DNA from: Candidatus Bathyarchaeota archaeon
GTDB lineage: Archaea; Thermoproteota; Bathyarchaeia; Bathyarchaeales; Bathycorpusculaceae
Reading direction: 5' to 3'
Length of the DNA: 5,286 nucleotides
Assembly: GCA_026014845.1 (NCBI GenBank)
Contig: JAOZHM010000030.1
Span: 1 to 5,286 of the forward strand
A model generated the notes under the pieces. That model saw nothing but the letters and a program-made list of their open reading frames with translations, did not search any database and was not told where the DNA came from. Below are positions 1 to 4,618 of the stretch, piece by piece. Each line of letters starts with the position of its first letter. Within the stretch, counting starts at the first letter, position 1. A program made the translations under genes and the position numbers.

Positions 1-85
1 AGCGAGACTTGTTGAGCCAGAGTATATTATTAAAAGGAATGTACCACCTGAAAAACCAGCAGAGACCAAAGAAGGAAAGGAATAG
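1..85 (+). CDS. rps24e: Small ribosomal subunit protein eS24 (S24e), C-terminal end only
   Basis: Only the last 27 codons are in the window. The frame starting at base 2 reads ARLVEPEYIIKRN, followed by a Pro/Glu/Lys-rich tail, and stops at TAG (83-85). The EPEY-(I/V)-(I/L)-KRN stretch is the usual C-terminal signature of archaeal eS24, a 30S protein. The gene starts outside the window, so its length and start cannot be judged. It ends three bases before the ATG of eS31, the common archaeal eS24-eS31 pairing, which supports both calls. The acidic/basic tail after KRN is low complexity and probably lies on the ribosome surface (inference). Confidence 0.8.
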   Translation, partial: ARLVEPEYIIKRNVPPEKPAETKEGKE

Positions 86-88
86 AAT

Positions 89-331
89 ATGTCAGAGAAC
101 TTGGAGGAAAAACCTAGAGAAGAGAAAGAAAAAGGGAAGACTGAGAAAAGAAAGAAAGAGGAGAAAGGGATTTTTTCCCTCTACAAAATAGAAAATAATC
201 AAGTTGTAAGGCTGAGACCGACATGTGAACGATGCGGGCCAGGATATTTCATGGCTGACCATGGTGACAGGTACACTTGTGGACATTGTGGCTTCACACG
301 TTACAAGCCAATTCCCGAAGGCAAGGAATAA
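89..331 (+). CDS. rps27ae: Small ribosomal subunit protein eS31 (S27ae), zinc-ribbon protein
   Basis: This is an 80-residue 30S protein of the head/beak region, homologous to the ribosomal part of eukaryotic ubiquitin-S27a. Residues 30-72 carry the family core: SLYKIENNQVVRLRP, then Cys46-x2-Cys49 (CERCGPGYFMADH) and Cys64-x2-Cys67 (CGHCGFT), a four-cysteine zinc ribbon with all ligands present. Residues 1-28 are an extension made almost wholly of Glu, Lys and Arg; many archaeal homologues are only about 50-65 residues. No ubiquitin domain is fused. The ATG at 89 is chosen because the only other in-frame ATG lies inside the zinc ribbon. A weak purine-rich GGAAAGG stretch lies upstream, inside the end of eS24, so the two genes are probably cotranscribed. 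The stop is TAA. Confidence 0.95.
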   Translation: MSENLEEKPREEKEKGKTEKRKKEEKGIFSLYKIENNQVVRLRPTCERCGPGYFMADHGDRYTCGHCGFTRYKPIPEGKE

Positions 332-335
332 GCAC

Positions 336-343
336 CTTTAAAT
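336..343 (+). promoter_or_regulatory. TATA-like box for the SecB-like gene, leaderless arrangement
   Basis: CTTTAAAT is centred at about 339.5, just after the eS31 stop. The A of the ATG at 365 is about 25 nt downstream, the usual archaeal spacing from TATA centre to transcription start. There is no Shine-Dalgarno motif before the ATG. Together these suggest a leaderless transcript beginning at or next to 365. The box was found by eye only. Confidence 0.5.
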
Positions 344-364
344 CACTTGTTGCAATGATAATTG

Positions 365-799
365 ATGGTTAAAATGATTAGGGTAAACGTTTCAATAACA
401 AACGTTTCTGCTGAAAGATTTTGGGACGCTCGAAAGCCTATACCCCCAATTAAGATAAACACGAATCTTAATCTAGTTGCGGTGGAAAAGAAAAAAGAAG
501 ATTTTTTGGAGGTACCTTTTGTTTTAACAGTTAATTATAACCCTTCCATAGCCCAGATAAGTATGAAGGGAAGAGCGTTCGTGACGGGAAACAAAGATGA
601 GATTGACAAGATTCACAAAGACTATAAGGGAAAGAAACCTCCGCCACCAGTTATAGTGCAGTCAATTTCCAACGTTGTCTTTGTGGAATCTGTGTTAATA
701 TCCAGAACATTGAATATTCCGCCGCCAATTCCTTTACCCAAAATCCCAGCTAAAAAGCCGTCAGAAAAGAGGCCTTCAAAGCTGGATTATACCGCTTAA
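365..799 (+). CDS. SecB-like putative chaperone, function unproven
   Basis: This is a 144-residue soluble protein with no signal peptide or membrane segment. By eye its layout follows the SecB fold. A first strand (RVNVSITNVSAERF, 6-19) and a second (IKINTNLNLVAVE, 29-41) come first. A hairpin (LEVPFVLTV to GRAFVTG, 49-75) follows, then a charged helix (76-90). The C-terminal part, ISNVVFVESVLISRTLNIPP (101-120) and then PIPLPKI, matches in pattern the SecB segment NILFPYARE...RGTFPQLNLAPV. Bacterial SecB is a cytosolic holdase for export; archaeal SecB-like proteins such as MJ0357 are known but poorly studied. A basic tail (128-140) is added. The ATG at 365 is preferred over the TTG at 362 because of the TATA spacing; the ATG at 374 is also possible. 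It is convergent with uS19. The family call is inference from pattern, not from a search. Confidence 0.5.
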   Translation: MVKMIRVNVSITNVSAERFWDARKPIPPIKINTNLNLVAVEKKKEDFLEVPFVLTVNYNPSIAQISMKGRAFVTGNKDEIDKIHKDYKGKKPPPPVIVQSISNVVFVESVLISRTLNIPPPIPLPKIPAKKPSEKRPSKLDYTA

Positions 800-808
800 A
801 ACGGTTTT
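791..808 (+). terminator. Weak hairpin plus T-run at the convergent gene ends
   Basis: ACCG (791-794) and CGGT (802-805) can pair around a 7-nt loop, followed by TTTT (805-808) and a pyrimidine-rich stretch. It spans the TAA of the SecB-like gene. The four-pair stem is weak, but archaeal termination depends mainly on T-runs. Only 18 nt (800-817) separate the two convergent coding regions, so some termination signal is expected here. Confidence 0.25.
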
Positions 809-817
809 CTCGCTCTC

Positions 818-1222
818 TTACTTCAATGGAACATACATTGAAGAACGAGATGCACCAATTCCGGGTGTTCCGTGCTTCACAGGTCTGTTGGTTATTGCGA
901 ATTCGCCTAGGTAGTGTCCAATCATCCCTGGTTTTATCTCCACCGAAACGAAATCTTTGCCGTTGTGAACGAGAATTGTGAGGCCAACCATTTCGGGTAG
1001 AACAATCATGTCGCGTATATGGGTTTTAATTACCATGTTACTTCCTTTCCTAATAGCCTCTTTTGTCTTCCTTATTTTTTCAAGCAGCATCCTCTGTTCT
1101 GGTGTCAAACCGCGATGAAGACTTCTCCTTTGTCTGGAGGGAAGCAAGTTGATGAACTCGTCCATTGACATACCTTGCAGTTGATCAAGCGCAAATCCAC
1201 GATATGCAAATTTCTTCGGCAT
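818..1222 (-). CDS. rps19: Small ribosomal subunit protein uS19 (S19p)
   Basis: This 134-residue protein of the 30S head contacts uS13 and the A-site finger side of the 50S subunit. The N-terminal archaeal/eukaryotic part reads FAYRGFALDQLQ, then LLPSRQRRSLHRGL (27-40). The core holds IKTHIRDMIVLPEMVG (65-80), VHNGKDFVSVEIKPGMIGHY (85-104), VKHGTPGIGASRSS (115-128) and the end VPLK. Length and motifs are full and normal. The ATG at 1222 fits the family N terminus; the upstream signal is weak (AGGTTGAGAG). It lies 55 nt after uL2, the largest gap in the cluster. It is the last gene of the run: uL22 and uS3, which usually follow, are not there, and the plus-strand SecB-like gene converges on it. 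Confidence 0.97.
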   Translation of the reverse strand: MPKKFAYRGFALDQLQGMSMDEFINLLPSRQRRSLHRGLTPEQRMLLEKIRKTKEAIRKGSNMVIKTHIRDMIVLPEMVGLTILVHNGKDFVSVEIKPGMIGHYLGEFAITNRPVKHGTPGIGASRSSMYVPLK

Positions 1223-1252
1223 TTTCTCTCAACCTATTTTTGACGCTTAAAT

Positions 1253-1262
1253 GCTATAAACC
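1253..1262 (-). promoter_or_regulatory. Possible internal TATA box before uS19
   Basis: On the minus strand the uL2-uS19 gap contains GGTTTATAGC. A start about 25 nt downstream would fall near 1232, leaving a short leader of about 10 nt before the uS19 ATG. The gap (55 nt) is larger than the others in the cluster, which leaves room for a promoter. In an A+T-rich gap such a match can arise by chance. Confidence 0.3.
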
Positions 1263-1277
1263 TTCTGGGCAGTATTC

Positions 1278-2018
1278 CTACTTCCTTCTCCTCTTCTTTT
1301 GTCCAGCACTTCTGGCGGCTATTAATCCAACTTTCTTTCCTGGAGGAGCATGACGGGAGACAGTGGTGACTTTTCGTGCACTTTTTTTGCTGCTACCATA
1401 TGGATGCACAGCTGCAATCATGGCTCTTCCACGAGTTCTTGGATACTTGTGTCCTTTCGCTTTCTTTAAATGAAATTTTGCACCAGCTTTGAGGAAGGGT
1501 TTCTCTGTTCTGCCTGCACCAGAAACTACACCAATCGTGGCCCTGCAATAATCATTTAAATATTTGGTTTTTCCTGATGGAAGTTTTATCATTGTCCCTT
1601 GAGGCGTGTGCCCTACGACTGTTGCGTATGCTCCAGAAGACTTGGCGATTTTTCCACCGTCTCCCGGATGAAGTTCTAGGTTGCACATTATGGTGCCTTC
1701 TGGGATTTTGCCTACTGGAATGATGTTCCCTACATCGACTGGGGCTTTTCCGCCCATCTGTATTTGTTGGCTTGTGTGCACCCCTTCGGGAACAACTGTG
1801 TAGCACGTTTTTCCATTTTCAAATTTTATAAGTGCAAGGGGTGTTCCACGTCCTGGATCGTGAACTAAGCCTTCGATAACTCCTTCTATTGTTGTTTCAA
1901 GATACTCCTTTACTTCCAACAATGGATATTGTGACGGAGCAACCCTCTTATGAGTCGAAGCTCTAAAGGTAGGGCTTTTACCTCGTCCGCGTCTCTGAAC
2001 ACGAATTCTCTTTCCCAT
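1278..2018 (-). CDS. rpl2: Large ribosomal subunit protein uL2 (L2p)
   Basis: This 246-residue 50S protein is important for the peptidyl-transferase centre and subunit joining. It shows the archaeal start MGKRIRVQRRGRG, an OB-like first domain (about 45-105, including GLVHDPGRGTPLA), the SH3-like second domain (about 106-170, IPEGT...LELHPGDGG, RATIGVVSGAGR), and a basic C terminus ending in KKRRRK. The catalytic-region His is present (His205), but the loop is HPYGSS (205-210) where many archaea and eukaryotes have HPFGGG. The ATG at 2018 is chosen over an open 44-codon extension upstream because it follows a strong GAGGTGA site and fits the family start; the extension would overlap uL23 and has no family resemblance. 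It begins 22 nt after the uL23 stop and ends with TAG. Confidence 0.96.
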   Translation of the reverse strand: MGKRIRVQRRGRGKSPTFRASTHKRVAPSQYPLLEVKEYLETTIEGVIEGLVHDPGRGTPLALIKFENGKTCYTVVPEGVHTSQQIQMGGKAPVDVGNIIPVGKIPEGTIMCNLELHPGDGGKIAKSSGAYATVVGHTPQGTMIKLPSGKTKYLNDYCRATIGVVSGAGRTEKPFLKAGAKFHLKKAKGHKYPRTRGRAMIAAVHPYGSSKKSARKVTTVSRHAPPGKKVGLIAARSAGQKKRRRK

Positions 2019-2026
2019 TACACATT

Positions 2027-2033
2027 TCACCTC
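2027..2033 (-). promoter_or_regulatory. Strong Shine-Dalgarno site fixing the uL2 start
   Basis: Minus-strand GAGGTGA is separated by 8 nt from the ATG at 2016-2018. It is complementary to the archaeal 16S 3' end and lies within the uL23-uL2 gap, ruling in the short uL2 form. Confidence 0.8.
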
Positions 2034-2040
2034 ATACGTT

Positions 2041-2301
2041 TTACAATATTCCAAGTTTGATTGCAACATCCGCTGCTTTGTAATCGGGATGAAGCTTGAC
2101 GAATGCTTTCTTCTCACCTCTTGGTGTGATGAGGACGTTGACTTTTTCAACTTCTACTTCATAAAGTTCTTCAACTGCTCTTTTGACATCTTTTTTAGCT
2201 GCTTTAAGGTTGACTATGAAGACTAGTTTATTTTCTTTTTCAACCATTAGGCTTGCGGATTCCGTCATCATAGGATATAGTATAACTTCGTAGGGGTCCA
2301 T
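2041..2301 (-). CDS. rpl23: Large ribosomal subunit protein uL23 (L23p)
   Basis: This 86-residue protein lies at the polypeptide exit of the 50S subunit and docks SRP and other nascent-chain factors. Full archaeal length is seen: MDPYEVILYPMMTESASLM (the uL23 N-terminal signature), a central FIVNLKAAKKDVKRAVEELY helix-strand part (28-47), VEKVNVLITPRGEKKAFVKL (51-70) and the end AIKLGIL. Its ATG shares one base with the TAA of uL4 (TAATG), which indicates translational coupling. A Shine-Dalgarno AAGGTGA at 2311-2317 lies inside the last codons of uL4, 9 nt before the ATG. The stop is TAA at 2041-2043. Confidence 0.97.
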   Translation of the reverse strand: MDPYEVILYPMMTESASLMVEKENKLVFIVNLKAAKKDVKRAVEELYEVEVEKVNVLITPRGEKKAFVKLHPDYKAADVAIKLGIL

Positions 2302-3089
2302 TATGCCTTCTCACCTTCACCGTAAAGTTCATTCAGCTTTTCAACTGCACTTTTTGTCCAGATTGTAAGCCTTCCAGGGTGTGTGCCGGGGGCTAAGATT
2401 TCAGCGTTTAAGTTGTTAACAGTCACAATATCTACGCCTGGTATGTTCCTTGCAGCTTTCACTATTCCTTTGTTTTCGGCAACAACTATTAGGGGACCTA
2501 CGGCCTGTTTTATTCTTCTGCCTCTGAGTTTACCCTTTCCAGCTCGGATTTTTCTGCTTTCTTTCACTCTATAAATGTCTGAGAATACTCCCAAGTTTAT
2601 GAGGATTTCTTCAACCTCTTTCGTTTTCTTTAGCTTTTCCAGTTCGCTAGTGACTATTGGGGGAATTTGTCGTACATCGTCAATGTGGTGACCGCGGGCA
2701 ACCACGATTTTTCTGGAGGATGTGGCAGCTATTGCAGAAAAAAGAGCTAGACGTTTCTCTTTTTTCGGGATTCTTTTTTCAATTTTTTTTTCTGAGACTG
2801 GTGGATGGGCTGATCTTCCGCCCACTGTTCCAGGGGCAAGGGCTGCTCTTTGGCTTGATCCCTTAGTTCTCGGCATTCTCGATATGCCTAGGCCTACGCC
2901 TCTGGATTCTGCTGTTGTTCTTTTTCCAGCCATGGGGTTTCTGCCTTGGGGTTGGAATCTGCGGGATTGTATTGCTAGGACTGCTCGTTTTATGACGTCT
3001 GGTCTTAAGGGTGTGTCAAAGACTTTCGGGAGTTTTATTTTTCCGATGGGGGTTCCCGTGAGGTCAAAGATTTTTTTGGTTTTGACCAT
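2301..3089 (-). CDS. rpl4: Large ribosomal subunit protein uL4 (L4p/L1e-type)
   Basis: This 262-residue 50S protein has a long loop lining the exit tunnel. The archaeal form is clear: DLTGTPIGKIKLPKVFDTPLRPDVI at 9-33, then the tunnel loop with GRNPMAGKRTTAESRGVGLG (49-68), MPRTKGSSQRAALAPGTVGG (72-91) and GRSAHPP (91-97). After it come VARGHHI (130-136) and the C-terminal Rossmann-like half with GPLIVVAENKGIVKAARNIPGVD (198-220) and LAPGTHPGRLTIW (232-244). Length is normal. The start ATG is 12 nt after the uL3 stop; a GGTGA site (3096-3100) sits 6 nt upstream of it. It overlaps uL23 by one base. In some bacteria L4 also represses its own operon; nothing here shows that for this gene. Confidence 0.97.
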   Translation of the reverse strand: MVKTKKIFDLTGTPIGKIKLPKVFDTPLRPDVIKRAVLAIQSRRFQPQGRNPMAGKRTTAESRGVGLGISRMPRTKGSSQRAALAPGTVGGRSAHPPVSEKKIEKRIPKKEKRLALFSAIAATSSRKIVVARGHHIDDVRQIPPIVTSELEKLKKTKEVEEILINLGVFSDIYRVKESRKIRAGKGKLRGRRIKQAVGPLIVVAENKGIVKAARNIPGVDIVTVNNLNAEILAPGTHPGRLTIWTKSAVEKLNELYGEGEKA

Positions 3090-3101
3090 GATTTTTCACC
3101 G

Positions 3102-4115
3102 TTATTTTCCTTGTGGCGATTCCAGCGATATGTATGTGATTTGTGGCGGTTGTTCTGGTATGCGTTTTGGTGGGCGGCTTGGATAGCGTAGTTTTATTGG
3201 TCGTTTTTCTGGACCGGATATGCTTCCTTCTAGTATCATGTAGGTTCCGCGGATTATGCCGTATCTTATGAAGCCGCCTTTCGGTGTTACTTCTTTTCCG
3301 TCTGTTCCGATTTTTAGGATGCGTTTGTTCAGTTCTGTTCTTTGGTGGAACCCCATTTGTCCTGCTCTTGGGACAGTGTGCATTATGTGTGATGGTTTCC
3401 AAGGGCCTAGAGTTGCTACGCCTCTTTTTGTTTTTCTTGCCTTGTGTGAGAGTATTCTTACTCCCCAGCGTTTTACTGGTCCTTGGAAGCCTTTTCCGAT
3501 TGTTACGGCTATTGCGTCTACGTACTGGCCTTCTTTGAATACGTCTGCTGTAGTTATTGTTTTTCCAAGCATGGTTTTTGCGTACTCGAATTGCTGCAGG
3601 ATTCCACCTCCGCCGATTTCCATTTCCGTCACGTCTGGCTTTTTCTTTGGCACGCTAGCTTGTTTGGGTTGCGTGACTGCGATAATACGTATTTTAGTCA
3701 CTTTCTCCAGATTTTCTTCAATTTTTTTGAGGTTTTCTTCGGTGTTGAAGTTTTCAGGTATTGTTAATATGCGTTCAAGTTCTTTTGGCGGTTTTTCCAT
3801 CCATGCTTCTGTTAGGGTTTGGAGGCCGTATGGGTTTTTTGTGTAGGCTCTTATGGCGCATATGAGCATGGGTGGTGTTTCTATTATTGTTGCTGGGCGG
3901 ATTACTTCTTTGCCGTAGTTTGGTGAGCGTTTTCTGTCTTCTACCACAAACAGGTGGGTCATGCCTGCTTTGTAGCCTATAAAACCTAGAAGTGTGGGTG
4001 TGTCTGCGTCTATTTTTGGCCAGTAGCGGATTCTAGCCAGTATGTTTTTAGCGCGTTTTCTAGGTGAATAAGAAAGGGAGCCACGTTTTGGTGCGTGTTT
4101 TTTTCTGTGACCCAT
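3102..4115 (-). CDS. rpl3: Large ribosomal subunit protein uL3 (L3p)
   Basis: This 337-residue 50S protein reaches the peptidyl-transferase centre and is the first gene of the S10-type cluster. It begins MGHRKKHAPKRGSLSYSPRK and has LLGFIGYKAGMTHLFV (42-57), a Glu/Lys-rich helix insert (about 107-140), GKGFQGPVKRWG (207-218) and GPWKPSHIMHTVPRAGQMG (237-255). HQRTELNKRILKIG follows (257-270). The Trp of the central finger (Trp239, matching yeast Trp255) and His243 are both kept. The archaeal/eukaryotic length is normal. The start ATG at 4115 fits the family; no clear Shine-Dalgarno precedes it, so the short leader after the TATA box may work differently from the downstream genes. The stop is TAA, followed at once by the uL4 ribosome site. 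Confidence 0.97.
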   Translation of the reverse strand: MGHRKKHAPKRGSLSYSPRKRAKNILARIRYWPKIDADTPTLLGFIGYKAGMTHLFVVEDRKRSPNYGKEVIRPATIIETPPMLICAIRAYTKNPYGLQTLTEAWMEKPPKELERILTIPENFNTEENLKKIEENLEKVTKIRIIAVTQPKQASVPKKKPDVTEMEIGGGGILQQFEYAKTMLGKTITTADVFKEGQYVDAIAVTIGKGFQGPVKRWGVRILSHKARKTKRGVATLGPWKPSHIMHTVPRAGQMGFHQRTELNKRILKIGTDGKEVTPKGGFIRYGIIRGTYMILEGSISGPEKRPIKLRYPSRPPKRIPEQPPQITYISLESPQGK

Positions 4116-4155
4116 TGTTTTCTCGCTTCGTGTCTTGTAGGAATGAGAAAATTAA

Positions 4156-4164
4156 GTTATAAAC
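4156..4164 (-). promoter_or_regulatory. TATA-like box of the uL3-uL4-uL23-uL2-uS19 cluster
   Basis: On the minus strand GTTTATAAC is centred at about 4160, with an A-containing GGTAAC just upstream as a possible BRE. A start about 25 nt downstream would fall near 4134, giving a leader of about 19 nt before the uL3 ATG. It is the best promoter match upstream of the cluster. Confidence 0.55.
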
Positions 4165-4209
4165 GTTACCTTTTATTTTGTTGATATAACTCAAATTGTT
4201 GCAGTTTTG

Positions 4210-4266
4210 TTAGGGTGTGGTTATTATTCGTGTTACCTTGAATTTGACAGAGTTGTGTGGGTCTGA
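4210..4266 (-). other. In-frame continuation of the TIGR04076-type protein beyond its TGA
   Basis: There are 18 sense codons after the TGA, in the same frame, ending in TAA (4210-4212). They read SDPHNSVKFKVTRIITTP. The (C)xDPxNxVxFxVxRI pattern is what I expect at the C terminus of the family, so this is either a translated tail or the relic of one. It ends about 75 nt upstream of the predicted transcription start for uL3. No GC-rich stem resembling an archaeal SECIS was seen between it and the uL3 ATG. Confidence 0.5.
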
Positions 4267-4485
4267 TCAGCTTAGTTCGGTTATTTGGTTCATCCAGTCG
4301 TCTTTTGGCAGTTCTCTCGTGAGGGGTATGAGGTATGGTGTTAAAGCGCTTAATGCGTATAGGCAGACTTTGGTTGATTCATTTAGCACTATTTTTGGGT
4401 CTTCTATGACTATTTTATCGCCGACTTTGTAGCCTGCGGCGCATTGTTCTGGGACTTGGATGACTTCTAATATTATTTTATACAT
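4267..4485 (-). CDS. TIGR04076-type small protein, stopped by TGA at a Cys position
   Basis: This is a 72-residue protein of unknown function that I place in the TIGR04076 family by motif. MYKIILEVIQVPEQCAAGYK is followed by VGDKIVIEDPKI, then VCLYALSALTPYL (40-52), LTRELPKDDWMNQITELS. The first two family cysteines are present (Cys15, Cys41). Members normally continue after this Trp helix with a Cys-x-Asp-Pro-like segment and a V-x-F strand. Here a TGA (4267-4269) comes first, but the same frame runs on as SDPHNSVKFKVTRIITTP to a TAA at 4210-4212, which looks like the missing end. It may be a truncated protein, a decaying gene, or a UGA-recoded one. The ATG at 4485 fits the family start; an in-frame GTG at 4494 is possible, and a TTG at 4545 is less likely. 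It lies on the same strand between the glycosylase and uL3. Confidence 0.65.
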   Translation of the reverse strand: MYKIILEVIQVPEQCAAGYKVGDKIVIEDPKIVLNESTKVCLYALSALTPYLIPLTRELPKDDWMNQITELS

Positions 4486-4517
4486 GTGGTTCACGTATAG
4501 GAGTTCAGGATTTATGC

Positions 4518-4524
4518 AAATAAG
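4518..4524 (-). promoter_or_regulatory. Weak TATA-like box before the TIGR04076-type gene
   Basis: Minus-strand CTTATTT is centred at about 4521, 27 nt before the GTG at 4494 and 36 nt before the ATG at 4485. No Shine-Dalgarno precedes either start, so a leaderless or very short leader is plausible. The match to the TATA consensus is poor. Confidence 0.22.
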
Positions 4525-4545
4525 TTTTACAAGAACACCTCGCAA

Positions 4546-4618
4546 ACTGAAAAGAGCCTACCCCCTATAGGTCTTCTGCATAAAAACATTATTTGGAGCT
4601 AAATGCGTTTCATGATGT
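4546..4618. other. Short intergenic stretch, no gene seen
   Basis: This is the gap between the glycosylase stop and the open frame of the TIGR04076-type gene. It holds a minus-strand TTTTT run (4582-4586) that could end the glycosylase transcript, and a short palindrome CCTATAGG (4564-4571). Neither is strong. Confidence 0.3.

Noticed and set aside
9..191. 60-codon frame at the left edge
   Set aside because: It is an out-of-frame reading of the eS24 end and the Glu/Lys-rich start of eS31.
2122..2128. GTGATGA resembling a box C of a C/D guide RNA
   Set aside because: It lies opposite uL23 coding sequence, and no box D (CTGA) follows at a suitable distance.
2019..2150. 44-codon N-terminal extension of uL2
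   Set aside because: It would overlap uL23 in another frame, shows Ser/Lys-rich noise, and the strong Shine-Dalgarno sits before the shorter ATG, which matches the family start.
3256..3846. Long plus-strand open frame (196 codons) opposite uL3
   Set aside because: It is fully antisense to the well-supported uL3 and reads as Phe/Leu/Val-rich noise with no family motif; it is a by-product of uL3 codon use.
4116..4209. Search for a SECIS element after the TGA-containing gene
   Set aside because: The stretch is A+T-rich, contains the uL3 promoter, and shows no GC-rich stem with the expected internal loop.
4486..4545. 20-residue extension of the TIGR04076-type protein from a TTG
   Set aside because: It has no ribosome site and does not resemble the family, whose members begin near MYK(I/V).
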